Shown: positions 26,932 through 35,503 of the stretch, in pieces | How positions within the stretch are numbered: the first letter of the stretch is position 1 | How the letters are laid out: each line of letters starts with the position of its first letter | Source: Deltaproteobacteria bacterium | GTDB lineage: Bacteria; Acidobacteriota; Thermoanaerobaculia; Multivoradales; JAHZIX01 | Length of the DNA: 64,000 nucleotides | Reading direction: 5' to 3' | Assembly: GCA_022601195.1 (NCBI GenBank) | Contig: JAHZIX010000001.1 | Span: forward strand, 124,001-188,000 | The notes under the pieces: model-generated | The model's database searches: none | What the model saw: only the letters and a program-made list of their open reading frames with translations | Told to the model about the DNA's origin: nothing | Program-made: the position numbers and the translations under genes

Positions 26932-28650
26932 CTACCTCCCTAACAACGACTTCCCCGTCATCGCCGCTGGCTGTTCAATCCCAAGGAGCTCGAGGACAGT
27001 GGGAAAGACGTCTGCCAGACGGCCAGCGCGCAGAGAGGCCGAAGGCGTTTGGGAGTTACCGGAAGCAGAGGATGTGTGGCCTGGGTCGACGAGGATCAGT
27101 TCGACGTCGTAGGTGGTGTGGGCGGTGTGGGGAGCTTTCGTCTCCGGGTCCCACATCTGTTCCGCATTGCCGTGATCAGCGGTGACAATGAGCTTGCCGC
27201 CGCGCTCCAGAGTGGCTGCCACCAGCTCCCCAACGCAGGCGTCCACAACTTCGGCAGCACGGATAGCGGCGGGGAGTTTGCCCGTATGGCCCACCATGTC
27301 GGTGTTGGCAAAATTCACTAGCAGAAACTCCTCACAGTCTGTGGCTCGAAGGCGATCCAGGGCAGAGTCGCACACCTGTCGAGCGCTCATCTCCGGCTGA
27401 AGATCGTAAGTGGCCACTCGGGGAGACTGAGCCATGCTGCGAGACTCGCCGGGAAAGGGCTCGTCTCGGTAGTCATTGAAGAAGAAGGTGACGTGGGGAA
27501 ATTTTTCCGTCTCCGCACAGCGAAACTGCCTTAGGCCTAGGTCCGAAAGGATCGCGCCGCCAATGTTCTCCATTCTGCCGAGCTTGGGAAAGGCGACTTG
27601 GAGATGAGGGTCGAGGTCCGCCTCGTAGGCCGTCATGGTGACGTAGGTCAGATCGAGGCGAGGACCGCGATCGAAGCCTCGCTCTCCGGAGTCCGGCGAC
27701 GCTGCCATGGAACCGTAGAAATCCTCTAGTACAAAAGCCTTGGTGATCTCTCGAGGTCGGTCGCCACGGTAGTTGTAGAAAATGACTACATCGCCATCTT
27801 GAACCCGTGAATCCTTCGCTGCTCCTTCGAGGCCACTGCCCTCGAGACCACTGCCTTCGGAAGCAGGGCCTACGGTGCGGGGAGTGACGAACTCATCCCC
27901 CTGCTGGCTGGGCCCGACGGGGTGAGCATAGGCGTCTGCCATGGCGGTGGCGGCGGATGAGAAATGGGGAACTGGCTCACCGCGACCGGTCAGGGCATCG
28001 TAGGCCCGCTGAACGCGCTCCCACCGATTGTCCCGATCCATCGCCCAATAGCGACCGCACAGCGTAGCGATAGCCCCCACTCCCAGCTCTCCACAGGTCT
28101 TCTCCACTTCTTCGATGAACTCGGCCCCCGTGAACGGCCCGGTATCCCGGCCATCGGTAAAGAGATGCAGCCAGACCTTCTCCACCTGGTTTCGTCGGCA
28201 CAGCTCCAGGCAGGCGTAGAGGTGAGTCAACAACCCATGGACCCCGGCGTCGGAAGCGATACCAAAAAGGTGCACCGCCGCTCCCCGGCCTGGGGATCCC
28301 GAGCTCGTCGCTTTCTGTACCGCGGACTTCAGCACCTCATTGTCAAAAAAAGAGCCTTCCCGGATCGAGCGGGTGATGCGCACGGACTCCTGGTCGACGA
28401 TGCGCCCCGCCCCCAGATTCTGATGCCCCACCTCGCTATTGCCCATGGTCCCCTCGGGCAGCCCCACATCCTCGCCGGAGGTTTGGATCAAGGTCCAAGG
28501 GTATTGCCGAAGCAGCTCATCACAGACCGGCGTTTCCGCCAGCTCGAGGGCGTTGAAAGAGTGATGTTGGGGATTCGGGTTGCGACCCCAACCATCCCTC
28601 ACGATGAGGACGACAGGGCCTTTGGAAGCGGTCTGAGTCTCTCGGTCCAC
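26932..28650 (-). CDS. gpmI: 2,3-bisphosphoglycerate-independent phosphoglycerate mutase
   Basis: A 572-residue enzyme that interconverts 3- and 2-phosphoglycerate in glycolysis and gluconeogenesis using two Mn ions and a phosphoserine. Seen: DGWG metal site near the N-terminus, the phosphoserine loop MGNSEVGHQNLGAGR (Ser about 72), HLFTDGRDT, FFNDYRDEPFPGE and TADHGNAEQM. It is slightly longer than usual because of a low-complexity stretch (about 265-285) in which GSGLE is repeated. The GTG at 28650 follows GGAG by 7 nt and matches the family start; an upstream TTG would add 11 residues. It stands alone, not in a glycolytic cluster. Confidence 0.95.
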   Translation of the reverse strand: MDRETQTASKGPVVLIVRDGWGRNPNPQHHSFNALELAETPVCDELLRQYPWTLIQTSGEDVGLPEGTMGNSEVGHQNLGAGRIVDQESVRITRSIREGSFFDNEVLKSAVQKATSSGSPGRGAAVHLFGIASDAGVHGLLTHLYACLELCRRNQVEKVWLHLFTDGRDTGPFTGAEFIEEVEKTCGELGVGAIATLCGRYWAMDRDNRWERVQRAYDALTGRGEPVPHFSSAATAMADAYAHPVGPSQQGDEFVTPRTVGPASEGSGLEGSGLEGAAKDSRVQDGDVVIFYNYRGDRPREITKAFVLEDFYGSMAASPDSGERGFDRGPRLDLTYVTMTAYEADLDPHLQVAFPKLGRMENIGGAILSDLGLRQFRCAETEKFPHVTFFFNDYRDEPFPGESRSMAQSPRVATYDLQPEMSARQVCDSALDRLRATDCEEFLLVNFANTDMVGHTGKLPAAIRAAEVVDACVGELVAATLERGGKLIVTADHGNAEQMWDPETKAPHTAHTTYDVELILVDPGHTSSASGNSQTPSASLRAGRLADVFPTVLELLGIEQPAAMTGKSLLGR

Positions 28651-29017
28651 GGCGGTACTCCATAAGTAAAAACCGAACCTCAAAGGAATCTCGCGGCCCG
28701 GTGGGCCGAGCCTAGCAGCCCGTGGCGAAAGGCGCTGGGCGCCGGAGGGAATTTCACTGCGGACTGTTTGCCGCGACTAGCCACAGCTGGCCCTGGCAGC
28801 GAGACAGCTCAACGAGACACCCCGGCGAGACATCTCACCTCGTCGCAGTTCTTCTCAAGAAATCGTCTCATGGCGAAACCTACGAACAGCTAGGCGGCTC
28901 AGTAAAATCAGTATTTTTCTTTTTGTTATCAACACTTAGGCCTGGCCACGACAGCCTGGCATGAGCCGTGCTCTAGCTACCTTCACCGGACTGATCCGGA
29001 GAAAAAGGAGGCAGCCG
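28651..29017. other. Divergent intergenic region of 367 bp
   Basis: Between gpmI and the basic hypothetical protein. There is an AT-rich part at about 28905-28935 (TATTTTTCTTTTTGTTATCA) that may carry a promoter. No gene is supported. Confidence 0.4.
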
Positions 29018-29689
29018 ATGAAGGCCAAGATCGAAGTCAAGGAAAAGAAGCTCGTCTGTAGGGCGCGGAAGAATCTGCCCAAGAATGTCATAGAGAGAGT
29101 CACATCCTTTCTGGGCAGCGACAAGGACGGAGCCACCAAGATCACAACCGGTGAAGACGGCACCTCCTCCGACGGGACCAAGATCAGCGTGCGGGTCTTC
29201 ATCAAGAAGATCATCGTCAACGCCCGTACCAGCTTCGACATCGACGCCAACATCTTCGACAAGAAGAAAAAAACTGGCTCTATCTTCCTGTGTAGCGTTG
29301 GCAAAGATGAGCTAGGCCCCTACGAATTCAGCGTCACCGCTATCCGCGGCAAGATCTGCTGCCGCTTCGGCTTCTCCGACCTCATCACTCACGTCATGCT
29401 CCATGAGGTCGACGGCCGCAAAGACCTCAAGAAGTTCCTCAAAGCCCTGGACCAGACGAAGTTCGAACGAACCATCACCGGCCGAGTCCAGAACTTCGAC
29501 GACTTCGAGAAAAGGAAGGCCAAGGCCAAACAGGAGCTGATCCGCGACGCCGCAATCCAAATCCAGGCCATCGGAGACTCCCTCATCTCGACGACTGCTA
29601 GCGCCAGGGCCGAGCAGGAAATTCGTCGGCGACAGTTTCTTCAGCTCCGGGCGAAGAAGTTGCGAGAAGGTAAAGGGAAGAAGAAGTAG
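29018..29689 (+). CDS. Hypothetical Lys/Arg-rich protein
   Basis: A 223-residue protein with no recognised family. The start at 29018 is fixed by an excellent ribosome-binding site (AAGGAGG, 7 nt upstream); the frame is open further back. It is strongly basic with many Lys and Asp. The N-terminal two thirds look like a beta-rich globular domain; the last third is helical and ends with QLRAKKLREGKGKKK. No signal peptide or membrane helix. It stands just before the lysine-rich HhH gene and the polyphosphate genes, which may be meaningful because several proteins in this stretch carry lysine-rich tails. Confidence 0.65.
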   Translation: MKAKIEVKEKKLVCRARKNLPKNVIERVTSFLGSDKDGATKITTGEDGTSSDGTKISVRVFIKKIIVNARTSFDIDANIFDKKKKTGSIFLCSVGKDELGPYEFSVTAIRGKICCRFGFSDLITHVMLHEVDGRKDLKKFLKALDQTKFERTITGRVQNFDDFEKRKAKAKQELIRDAAIQIQAIGDSLISTTASARAEQEIRRRQFLQLRAKKLREGKGKKK

Positions 29690-30037
29690 TCGGCCTGACA
29701 GACCCACCGAGAGTGAGGCGGTCCACAATATTCAACGTAAATGCCCTGGGGCAGAATCCCTCCCCCAGACCCCGGAGCCAGCAAGGTGCTTCAGCACTAG
29801 TTCCGACGAGCTTGTCTCAAGAACTAGCCCAACCTCCTCACTCCACTTCTCCCACGACAGTGAAGTATCAACCAACCGCTCGATCGCCTCTATTCGGCCT
29901 AACCGAAAAGGTAGGACTTGGACTACCCCTACAAGTGTTGCTCAAGGTCCACAAGAGATGGCAACCTTCCTCCCTAACCTGAGGAAAATGACCTTGGAAA
30001 CAAGTGTTCATTCGGGAGCAATGCTGAAAGGGAGAGG
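29690..30037. other. Intergenic region of 348 bp
   Basis: Between two plus-strand genes. No gene, strong hairpin or repeat was recognised. Confidence 0.4.
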
Positions 30038-30592
30038 ATGGGAATTAGGACAACTGAAATCAAAGGAATCGGAGAAGCCACCGCCGCGGCTTTGGCCAAG
30101 CTTGGTTTTGCTAGTGCTGAATCGTTAGCCGAAGCTTCCATAGCCACCATCGCCAGCGTGCCTGGATTCGGCCCATCACGGGCTGCTTCTGTTCATCAAG
30201 CCGCTCAAGAAACGGTAGCACTGGCCCGGCAAGCTAGCAAAAGACGGCTGGCCACCAAGCCCTTGGCAGCCGCTGTTCAGAAGGGTCCAACCAAAATAGA
30301 CCAAGACAGAGAAGATGGAAATCGGCAGCAAGAACAACCTCAGAAAGAATCTTCAGAGAAAAAAACTCAAGCCAAAACGAAGAAAGAGTCGAGAACAATG
30401 AAAAAAAAGAAGTCAAAAAAGACAAAGAAAGACAAGAATCTCAAAAAAGGAAAGAAACTTGACCTGAAGGTGGACAAGAAGTCTGGAAAAGACAAGAAGG
30501 CAAAAAAGAAAGCCAAAGAAAAGAAGAAAAAGGCTGGCAAGAAAAGAAAAAACAAAAACAAGGGAAAGAGGGGAAAGAAGGGCAAGAAGTAG
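30038..30592 (+). CDS. Helix-hairpin-helix protein with a long lysine-rich tail (histone H1-like)
   Basis: A 184-residue protein. The first 60 residues form tandem HhH motifs (IKGIGEATAAALAKLGF and IASVPGFGPSRAASVH), which bind DNA non-specifically through the backbone. From about residue 115 the protein is almost pure Lys with Gly, Asp and Ala, in the manner of eukaryotic histone H1 tails and bacterial AlgP/Hc1-type proteins. The tail is encoded by a local A-rich stretch. GGGAG precedes the ATG. It lies directly before the polyphosphate gene block. A nucleoid role is likely; binding of polyphosphate by the tail is a hypothesis, based on known AlgP behaviour in Pseudomonas. Confidence 0.75.
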   Translation: MGIRTTEIKGIGEATAAALAKLGFASAESLAEASIATIASVPGFGPSRAASVHQAAQETVALARQASKRRLATKPLAAAVQKGPTKIDQDREDGNRQQEQPQKESSEKKTQAKTKKESRTMKKKKSKKTKKDKNLKKGKKLDLKVDKKSGKDKKAKKKAKEKKKKAGKKRKNKNKGKRGKKGKK

Positions 30593-30758
30593 AACGTCAA
30601 GAACCCTCATAGTACCTAAACGACATTGCTTCTCAGAACCAGACCAGAGGCATCCAAATCGAATTCATCGCCGAATTCTTCGAGAAACTCCAAAGATGCC
30701 TACGAACTCAAGAATGAAGGCGTGTTCTGGGATATCGGCAGAGTACAACTCTGCTCTC

Positions 30759-30829
30759 AAGCAGAACCGCCTTCTGACTCGGGGAGCGGAAGGGCATCTG
30801 GAACCGCAGCAAAAAGCGGGCGAGCAAAG
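30759..30829 (-). repeat. Dispersed 3' repeat, copy R2
   Basis: Begins 3 nt after the sixA stop. It aligns without gaps to copy R4 over 67 positions, with 22 differences concentrated in the centre; both ends (TGCTC.CC..CTTT and GTCAGA.GGCG.TTCTGCT) are conserved. Confidence 0.65.
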
Positions 30830-30831
30830 CC

Positions 30832-31356
30832 CTAGTCTGGAGCTCCGAGCTGCAGTAGCTTCGGCGTGACTAGCCAGCGCAAGGTCCCGAGGCCTGGGGC
30901 GATCTCTTCCCAGCTTTTGATCGACAAGTCGATGCGAGCAGCTGTAGCCGTCGGCATGAGAATTTCGGCATGTCCGATGAGCTCGCCCACCAATTCCGAA
31001 CAACACGGCTCATGCCCCGAAAGTAGCACGATCTCGGGCCCTGTCTTCAAAAGGCGTAGTTGACTCAGGGCCGCGCTCGCCGACGCTTCGTAGAGAGAGC
31101 GAGTCAAGTGAAGAGGACAGGCCCTCCACTTCCCCGCCTCGCTAGCGAGCTCTACCGTAGCTCGAGCTCGCACCGCCGAAGACGTCAGCATTAGATCCGG
31201 AATTGACCCGACTCGCGCAAGGAAGACACCCATCGACCGTGAAGCTCTGACTCCACGAGGAGCCAAGGGACGGTCGTGATCATGAACGTAGTCGGCTTTC
31301 CAATTCGATTTTGCGTGCCTCAAGACAATGAGCTTCAAGCTCGGCCTTACTTTCAT
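30832..31356 (-). CDS. sixA: SixA-type phosphohistidine phosphatase (histidine phosphatase superfamily)
   Basis: A 174-residue phosphatase. LRHAKS (His about 14) is the SixA form of the RHG catalytic motif and SGHEPCCSELV (His about 116) supplies the second active-site histidine. SixA proteins remove phosphate from phosphohistidine on PTS or phosphorelay proteins; related members are frequently encoded with polyphosphate kinases. Here the gene is divergent from ppk1 across a 95-bp gap, so shared regulation is likely. It has no signal peptide and acts in the cytoplasm. Confidence 0.9.
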   Translation of the reverse strand: MKVRPSLKLIVLRHAKSNWKADYVHDHDRPLAPRGVRASRSMGVFLARVGSIPDLMLTSSAVRARATVELASEAGKWRACPLHLTRSLYEASASAALSQLRLLKTGPEIVLLSGHEPCCSELVGELIGHAEILMPTATAARIDLSIKSWEEIAPGLGTLRWLVTPKLLQLGAPD

Positions 31357-31451
31357 CTCAAAAACTCTCCAGTTGGGGCTACCTTTGTACTATTCCAAAA
31401 GTCGCCAGCAGCGTCAAGAATTCGCATGACTACAGGAAGACAGATCTAAAA

Positions 31452-33599
31452 TTGAGTAAAAAGAGAAAGACCGAAGATCTTGGAACAACCAAGCTGCCCA
31501 GTAGGAATTTAGGACATCGGGCCTATTTCCTAAATCGTGAGCTCAGCTGGCTGGAGTTCAACCGTCGAGTCCTAGAAGAGGCACTGGACCCGAAAAATCG
31601 CCTTCTCGAGCGCGTGAAGTTCCTAGCAATCTTCGGCAGTAATCTAGATGAATTCTTTATGATTCGCGTCTCAGGTCTGCGGCGTCAATTTTCTGCCGGG
31701 GTCCTGACGGCTCCTCCTGATGGGATGTCACCAGGAGAGCAACTTACCGCCATCCGTTCTCGTCTAATACCCATGCTCCAGCAGTCTACAGAATGCTGGC
31801 ATCAAGATCTCCGCCCGAAGCTGGCTACCGAAGGAATTCAGATCTTGTCCTACGACGACCTCAGAAGCAATCAAAAAAAGTCCCTACGACATTATTTCCG
31901 CGGCGAGATTCTTCCAGCCCTGACTCCCTTAGCTTTTGATCCCGGCCACCCCTTTCCGCACATTTCAAACCTATCGATCAATCTTGCAGTGGTCGTGCAT
32001 GACCCGGACCACGGTGAGCGTTTCGCGCGGGTCAAGGTACCCCATATGTTCAACCGCTTGGTGCGCCTTCCAGGAAAAAGGATCGACGAAGGAGAAATCG
32101 AATTCGAACCCCAAACGACTCACTTTGTCTGGCTCGAAGAGGTGGTTATCGCCAATCTCGATCTGCTCTTCCCTGGTCTCGGTATCGTAACCGCCCACCC
32201 TTTCCGAGTGACCCGGGACGCCGATGTCGAGATTGAGGAGGACGAGGCGTCCGACCTCCTTGCAGCGATGGTTGAACTGGTAGGCCAACGGCACTTCGGA
32301 TCAGCGGTACGACTAGAAGTCGACGCCGGAATGCCAGAAGAGATTCGAGAGATCCTTCAGAGCAACCTCGGCGTTCAGAGCTATCAGGTTTATGCCCTGG
32401 AGCCTCCCTTGGCCCGATCTGATCTGATGGAAATCTCCAAGATCGATCGGCCGGAGCTCAAGGCCCCAGTTTTTCTCCCCATCACTCCCCCTGTACTGAC
32501 TCGAGACGAGAGCATCTTCTCGGTGCTCCGCCGCCAAGACATCCTCTTTTATCATCCCTACGACAGCTTCAACCCCGTCGTTGAGTTCATAAGCTCCGCA
32601 GCCCGAGATCCAGATGTCCTAGCGATCAAACAAACTCTCTATCGAGTTGGACCGAACTCTCCCATCGTCCAGGCGCTCAGGGAGGCCAGGGAGAACGGGA
32701 AACAAGTATCTGCACTTCTCGAGCTAAAGGCAAGATTCGACGAAACTAACAATATTGGCTGGGCGCGGGCCCTAGAACGAGCAGGCGTTCATGTCGTCTA
32801 CGGACTACTCGGTCTAAAAGTGCATGCAAAGATGTGCCTAATTGTGAGGCGAGAAAAAGGCGGCATTCGTTGCTACACACACCTAGGAACCGGAAACTAT
32901 AACCCCGTAACGGCGCGATTGTATTCAGACTTGGGACTCCTCACTTCCGACCCTACCATCGCTGAAGATGTCTCGGACCTGTTCAACTCACTCACGGGCT
33001 ATTCCAAGAAGAACGATTATTGTCGCCTCCTAGTCGCTCCGGGGCGGATGCGTAAAGAAATCATTCGACGTATCGACCGAGAGATCGAATGTCACACAAC
33101 GAGCGGCGATGGACACATCGCGATCAAAATCAACTCTATCACCGACCGTCAGTGTATTAAGGCCCTCTACCGGGCCTCTCGGGCCGGCGTCCGCGTAGAC
33201 CTCCAGCCTCGAGGAATCTGTTGTCTGCGACCTGGGGTCGAAGGAGTCAGTGAAAACATCCGGGTAACGTCAATCGTCGGCCGGTTTCTCGAACATCCTC
33301 GGATTCTCTATTTTCGAAATGGTGGAAAAGAAGAGCTCTTCTTGGGCAGCGCAGATCTGATGCCCCGGAACCTAGATGGCAGGGTTGAAGTTCTCTTCCC
33401 AATTCTCGACAGAGCCCTTCTAAAACAAATACGAAATGATGTCCTCTTTTTCCACCTGAAAGACAATGTCAAAGCCCGGCGCCTTCAACGCGATGGTACC
33501 TACAGAAGGGTCCAGCCGCGAAAAGACGAGCCCGTCATCGATTCTCAGGCCCTACGGCTACGAGATCGGGGTTCCTGGCACAGAGAGGAAGGCTCGTAG
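31452..33599 (+). CDS. ppk1: Polyphosphate kinase 1
   Basis: A 715-residue enzyme of normal length for PPK1, which makes long-chain polyphosphate from ATP and can run in reverse. The N-terminal domain shows FLNRELSWLEFNRRVLEEA and FLAIFGSNLDEFFMIRV. In the PLD-like catalytic halves the autophosphorylated histidine sits in KVHAKMCLI (His about 458, equivalent to E. coli His435) and the second in GRFLEHPRILYF (about 615). The proposed TTG start agrees with the family N-terminus and AGGAAG is some distance upstream. It converges on the PPK2 gene with only 17 bp between the stop codons. Confidence 0.96.
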   Translation: MSKKRKTEDLGTTKLPSRNLGHRAYFLNRELSWLEFNRRVLEEALDPKNRLLERVKFLAIFGSNLDEFFMIRVSGLRRQFSAGVLTAPPDGMSPGEQLTAIRSRLIPMLQQSTECWHQDLRPKLATEGIQILSYDDLRSNQKKSLRHYFRGEILPALTPLAFDPGHPFPHISNLSINLAVVVHDPDHGERFARVKVPHMFNRLVRLPGKRIDEGEIEFEPQTTHFVWLEEVVIANLDLLFPGLGIVTAHPFRVTRDADVEIEEDEASDLLAAMVELVGQRHFGSAVRLEVDAGMPEEIREILQSNLGVQSYQVYALEPPLARSDLMEISKIDRPELKAPVFLPITPPVLTRDESIFSVLRRQDILFYHPYDSFNPVVEFISSAARDPDVLAIKQTLYRVGPNSPIVQALREARENGKQVSALLELKARFDETNNIGWARALERAGVHVVYGLLGLKVHAKMCLIVRREKGGIRCYTHLGTGNYNPVTARLYSDLGLLTSDPTIAEDVSDLFNSLTGYSKKNDYCRLLVAPGRMRKEIIRRIDREIECHTTSGDGHIAIKINSITDRQCIKALYRASRAGVRVDLQPRGICCLRPGVEGVSENIRVTSIVGRFLEHPRILYFRNGGKEELFLGSADLMPRNLDGRVEVLFPILDRALLKQIRNDVLFFHLKDNVKARRLQRDGTYRRVQPRKDEPVIDSQALRLRDRGSWHREEGS

Positions 33600-33616
33600 T
33601 TGAGCTTGGGTGAGCT

Positions 33617-34447
33617 CTACTTTCTCCTAGGCCGCCGCTTCCCTGAGGAACTGGATTTCCCCTTTTTCTTTTTTTTCTTTTTCTTCTCAAGGGAGCTCTT
33701 TGCTGCAGCAGTAGCTCCTGACAAAGGAGCCGTGAGCGGTAGCTCTTCTTCGACTCGACAAACGAGAGCTCTCAGAGCCTTGATGCGAGCCCAATACTTG
33801 TTATCGCCTTCGATGAGGGTCCAAGGCGCTCGGTGGGTACTTGTACGCCGCAGCATGTCGGTGGTCGCTAGCTCGTACTCTCCCCACTTGCTGCGATTCC
33901 GCCAATCCTCGTCCGTGAGCTTCCATTTCTTGTGAGGGGTGACCTCTCGAGCTTTGAAGCGACGCTCCTGCTCCTCCTTGCTCAGGTGAAGGAAGAGCTT
34001 GACGAGAATGATGTTCGCGTCAACCAGCTGTCGCTCGAACTCATTGATCTCTCGAAAGGCCCGCTTCCACTGGTCCAGCGTCGCGAAGCCCTCAACTCTC
34101 TCCACCAGCACGCGGCCATACCAGGTCCGATCGAAGATGACGATCTGCTTGTCCTCTGGTGTGATCAGGCGCCGCCAGAACCTCCACAAATAGTGATGCT
34201 CACGATCCTCCCCTTCCGGGGCAGCGATGGCGTAGACTTGATAGCCTCTGGGGTCCAGCTTCTCGGTGATTCGCCGAATACTCCCGCCCTTCCCGGCGGC
34301 ATCCCAACCTTCGTAAACCATCACAACGGACCGACGGCCCTTGTAGAGCTCGAAGGCCAGCCGATGTAGTCGCCCTTGCAGCTCAACGAGCTCTTTCTGA
34401 TACTGCTCCTTATCGAGTGCTAAGGATAAGTCCAGGGTGTCTAGCAT
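33617..34447 (-). CDS. Active-type polyphosphate kinase 2 with Lys-rich tail
   Basis: A 276-residue PPK2. Walker A GWDAAGKGG (47-55) with the catalytic Asp49 and Lys53, Walker B FDRTWYGRVLVERVEGF and a lid module are all present. The sequence, especially HYLWRFWRR and the Walker B segment, is that of the second, catalytic half of two-domain polyphosphate:AMP phosphotransferases. The C-terminus is an odd tail of eight consecutive Lys followed by SSSSGKRRPRRK, encoded by a poly-T tract on the plus strand. PPK2 enzymes use polyphosphate to phosphorylate AMP, ADP or GDP. The degenerate paralogue lies 32 nt upstream in the same operon. Confidence 0.92.
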   Translation of the reverse strand: MLDTLDLSLALDKEQYQKELVELQGRLHRLAFELYKGRRSVVMVYEGWDAAGKGGSIRRITEKLDPRGYQVYAIAAPEGEDREHHYLWRFWRRLITPEDKQIVIFDRTWYGRVLVERVEGFATLDQWKRAFREINEFERQLVDANIILVKLFLHLSKEEQERRFKAREVTPHKKWKLTDEDWRNRSKWGEYELATTDMLRRTSTHRAPWTLIEGDNKYWARIKALRALVCRVEEELPLTAPLSGATAAAKSSLEKKKKKKKKGKSSSSGKRRPRRK

Positions 34448-34479
34448 TCCTGTTTTGTCTCACTTTATGCCTCACTTGG

Positions 34480-35220
34480 TCAGACCTCTGAGTCTTCGAT
34501 CGAAACGCCGAACCGCTCCAAGCCTTCTTCCATTTCACGAATGAGAGTCTCGAAGACTCTGATTCGTGCCCAATTACGATCCGTTGTATTGATCAAAGAC
34601 CAACTCCCCCACTCAGCCTCGGTTTGCTGCAGAGTCTCCTCGATAACAGTGCGCCGCGAATCGTACAGCTCATGGCGTTCCCACTCGTCCTCCGCCAAGA
34701 GCCATTCTGTATCCGGGTTCGAGGCGATCTTATCGAGGCGTCTCCTTTGCTCCTCTCGGCTGATGTGAAGGAAGAGTTTGATGACCAGGCAACGGTCGTT
34801 GGCCAAGGCGTCCTCGAAAAAGCGGATATCGCGACACTTGCGAAGCCAACGCGCCCGGTCGATGGACTCCTTCAGTCGTTGTTCGACCAGCTCGGAGTAC
34901 CAACTACGATGAAAGATAGCCATTTCCCCGCGGCGCGGAATGCGGCACCAGAATCGCCACATCCAAGGCAGGCGGGACTCGTAGGTGCGAGGTTCCTGAA
35001 TCGAGTGAAGGGTGAAACCTCTTGGCTCGAGGCGCTCGGTCACCTTTTTGATCGCAGAGGCCTGCCCGGATGTGCGCCAACCTTCGAACACGATCAAAGA
35101 ACCTATTCCGCCCGTGTGGGTAACCCGCTGAAGGTCCAGAAGACGCCGCTGTAGATCTGGCAGACGCCGTTTGTAGTCTTCCCTAGCCAAGGCCTGGGGG
35201 CGATTGACGGTTTCTAGCAT
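34480..35220 (-). CDS. Degenerate PPK2-like protein (non-catalytic half of a split Pap-type enzyme)
   Basis: A 246-residue paralogue of the next gene. At the same positions as the active copy the Walker A reads GWRTSGQAS (47-55): Asp49 is Arg and Lys53 is Gln; Walker B begins FHRSWY instead of FDRTWY. It cannot be a normal kinase. The body (WMWRFWCRIPRRGEMAIF, VIKLFLHISREEQRRRL) resembles the N-terminal half of two-domain polyphosphate:AMP phosphotransferases. Gene order (this one first, the active copy second, same strand, 32 nt apart) is also that of the fused enzyme. Likely role: structural or substrate-binding partner of the active PPK2. Confidence 0.85.
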   Translation of the reverse strand: MLETVNRPQALAREDYKRRLPDLQRRLLDLQRVTHTGGIGSLIVFEGWRTSGQASAIKKVTERLEPRGFTLHSIQEPRTYESRLPWMWRFWCRIPRRGEMAIFHRSWYSELVEQRLKESIDRARWLRKCRDIRFFEDALANDRCLVIKLFLHISREEQRRRLDKIASNPDTEWLLAEDEWERHELYDSRRTVIEETLQQTEAEWGSWSLINTTDRNWARIRVFETLIREMEEGLERFGVSIEDSEV

Positions 35221-35262
35221 GGGAATGTCTACCGACTCCGGCCGGGAAGGCGCTGCCCCATC

Positions 35263-35451
35263 CCCAGAGCTAGCTCTTCCTTCTCATCGAGTTCGTCGCG
35301 AGGTGCCGTAGATGCCTGGAAGTCCAAAGGAGAAAGCGATTTCTGCGACCCAGCCAAATTTGCACTATATGGAGAAGCAGAATCGCCTTCCGACGCCGGA
35401 AGCTTAGGTAGATACGGAGCCGCAGCAGAAGGTTGGTGAGGAGGAAGGGTC
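35263..35451 (-). repeat. Dispersed 3' repeat, copy R3 (long form)
   Basis: Starts about 50 nt after the Na/Pi cotransporter stop and runs towards the degenerate PPK2 gene. It aligns without gaps to copy R4 over 189 positions, 144 identical by my count. Differences fall 18/11/16 on the three positions of the open frame it contains, so it does not look protein-coding despite an uninterrupted frame (35229-35507) whose GTG overlaps the cotransporter stop. Confidence 0.7.
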
Positions 35452-35503
35452 AGCCACCTCAACCCGCCTATACCCCTCTTCCTGCGGTCAACGAACCGTT
35501 GGC

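Noticed and set aside
28722-28964. An 80-codon plus-strand frame between gpmI and the basic hypothetical gene
   Set aside because: No ribosome-binding site, odd composition and no family resemblance.
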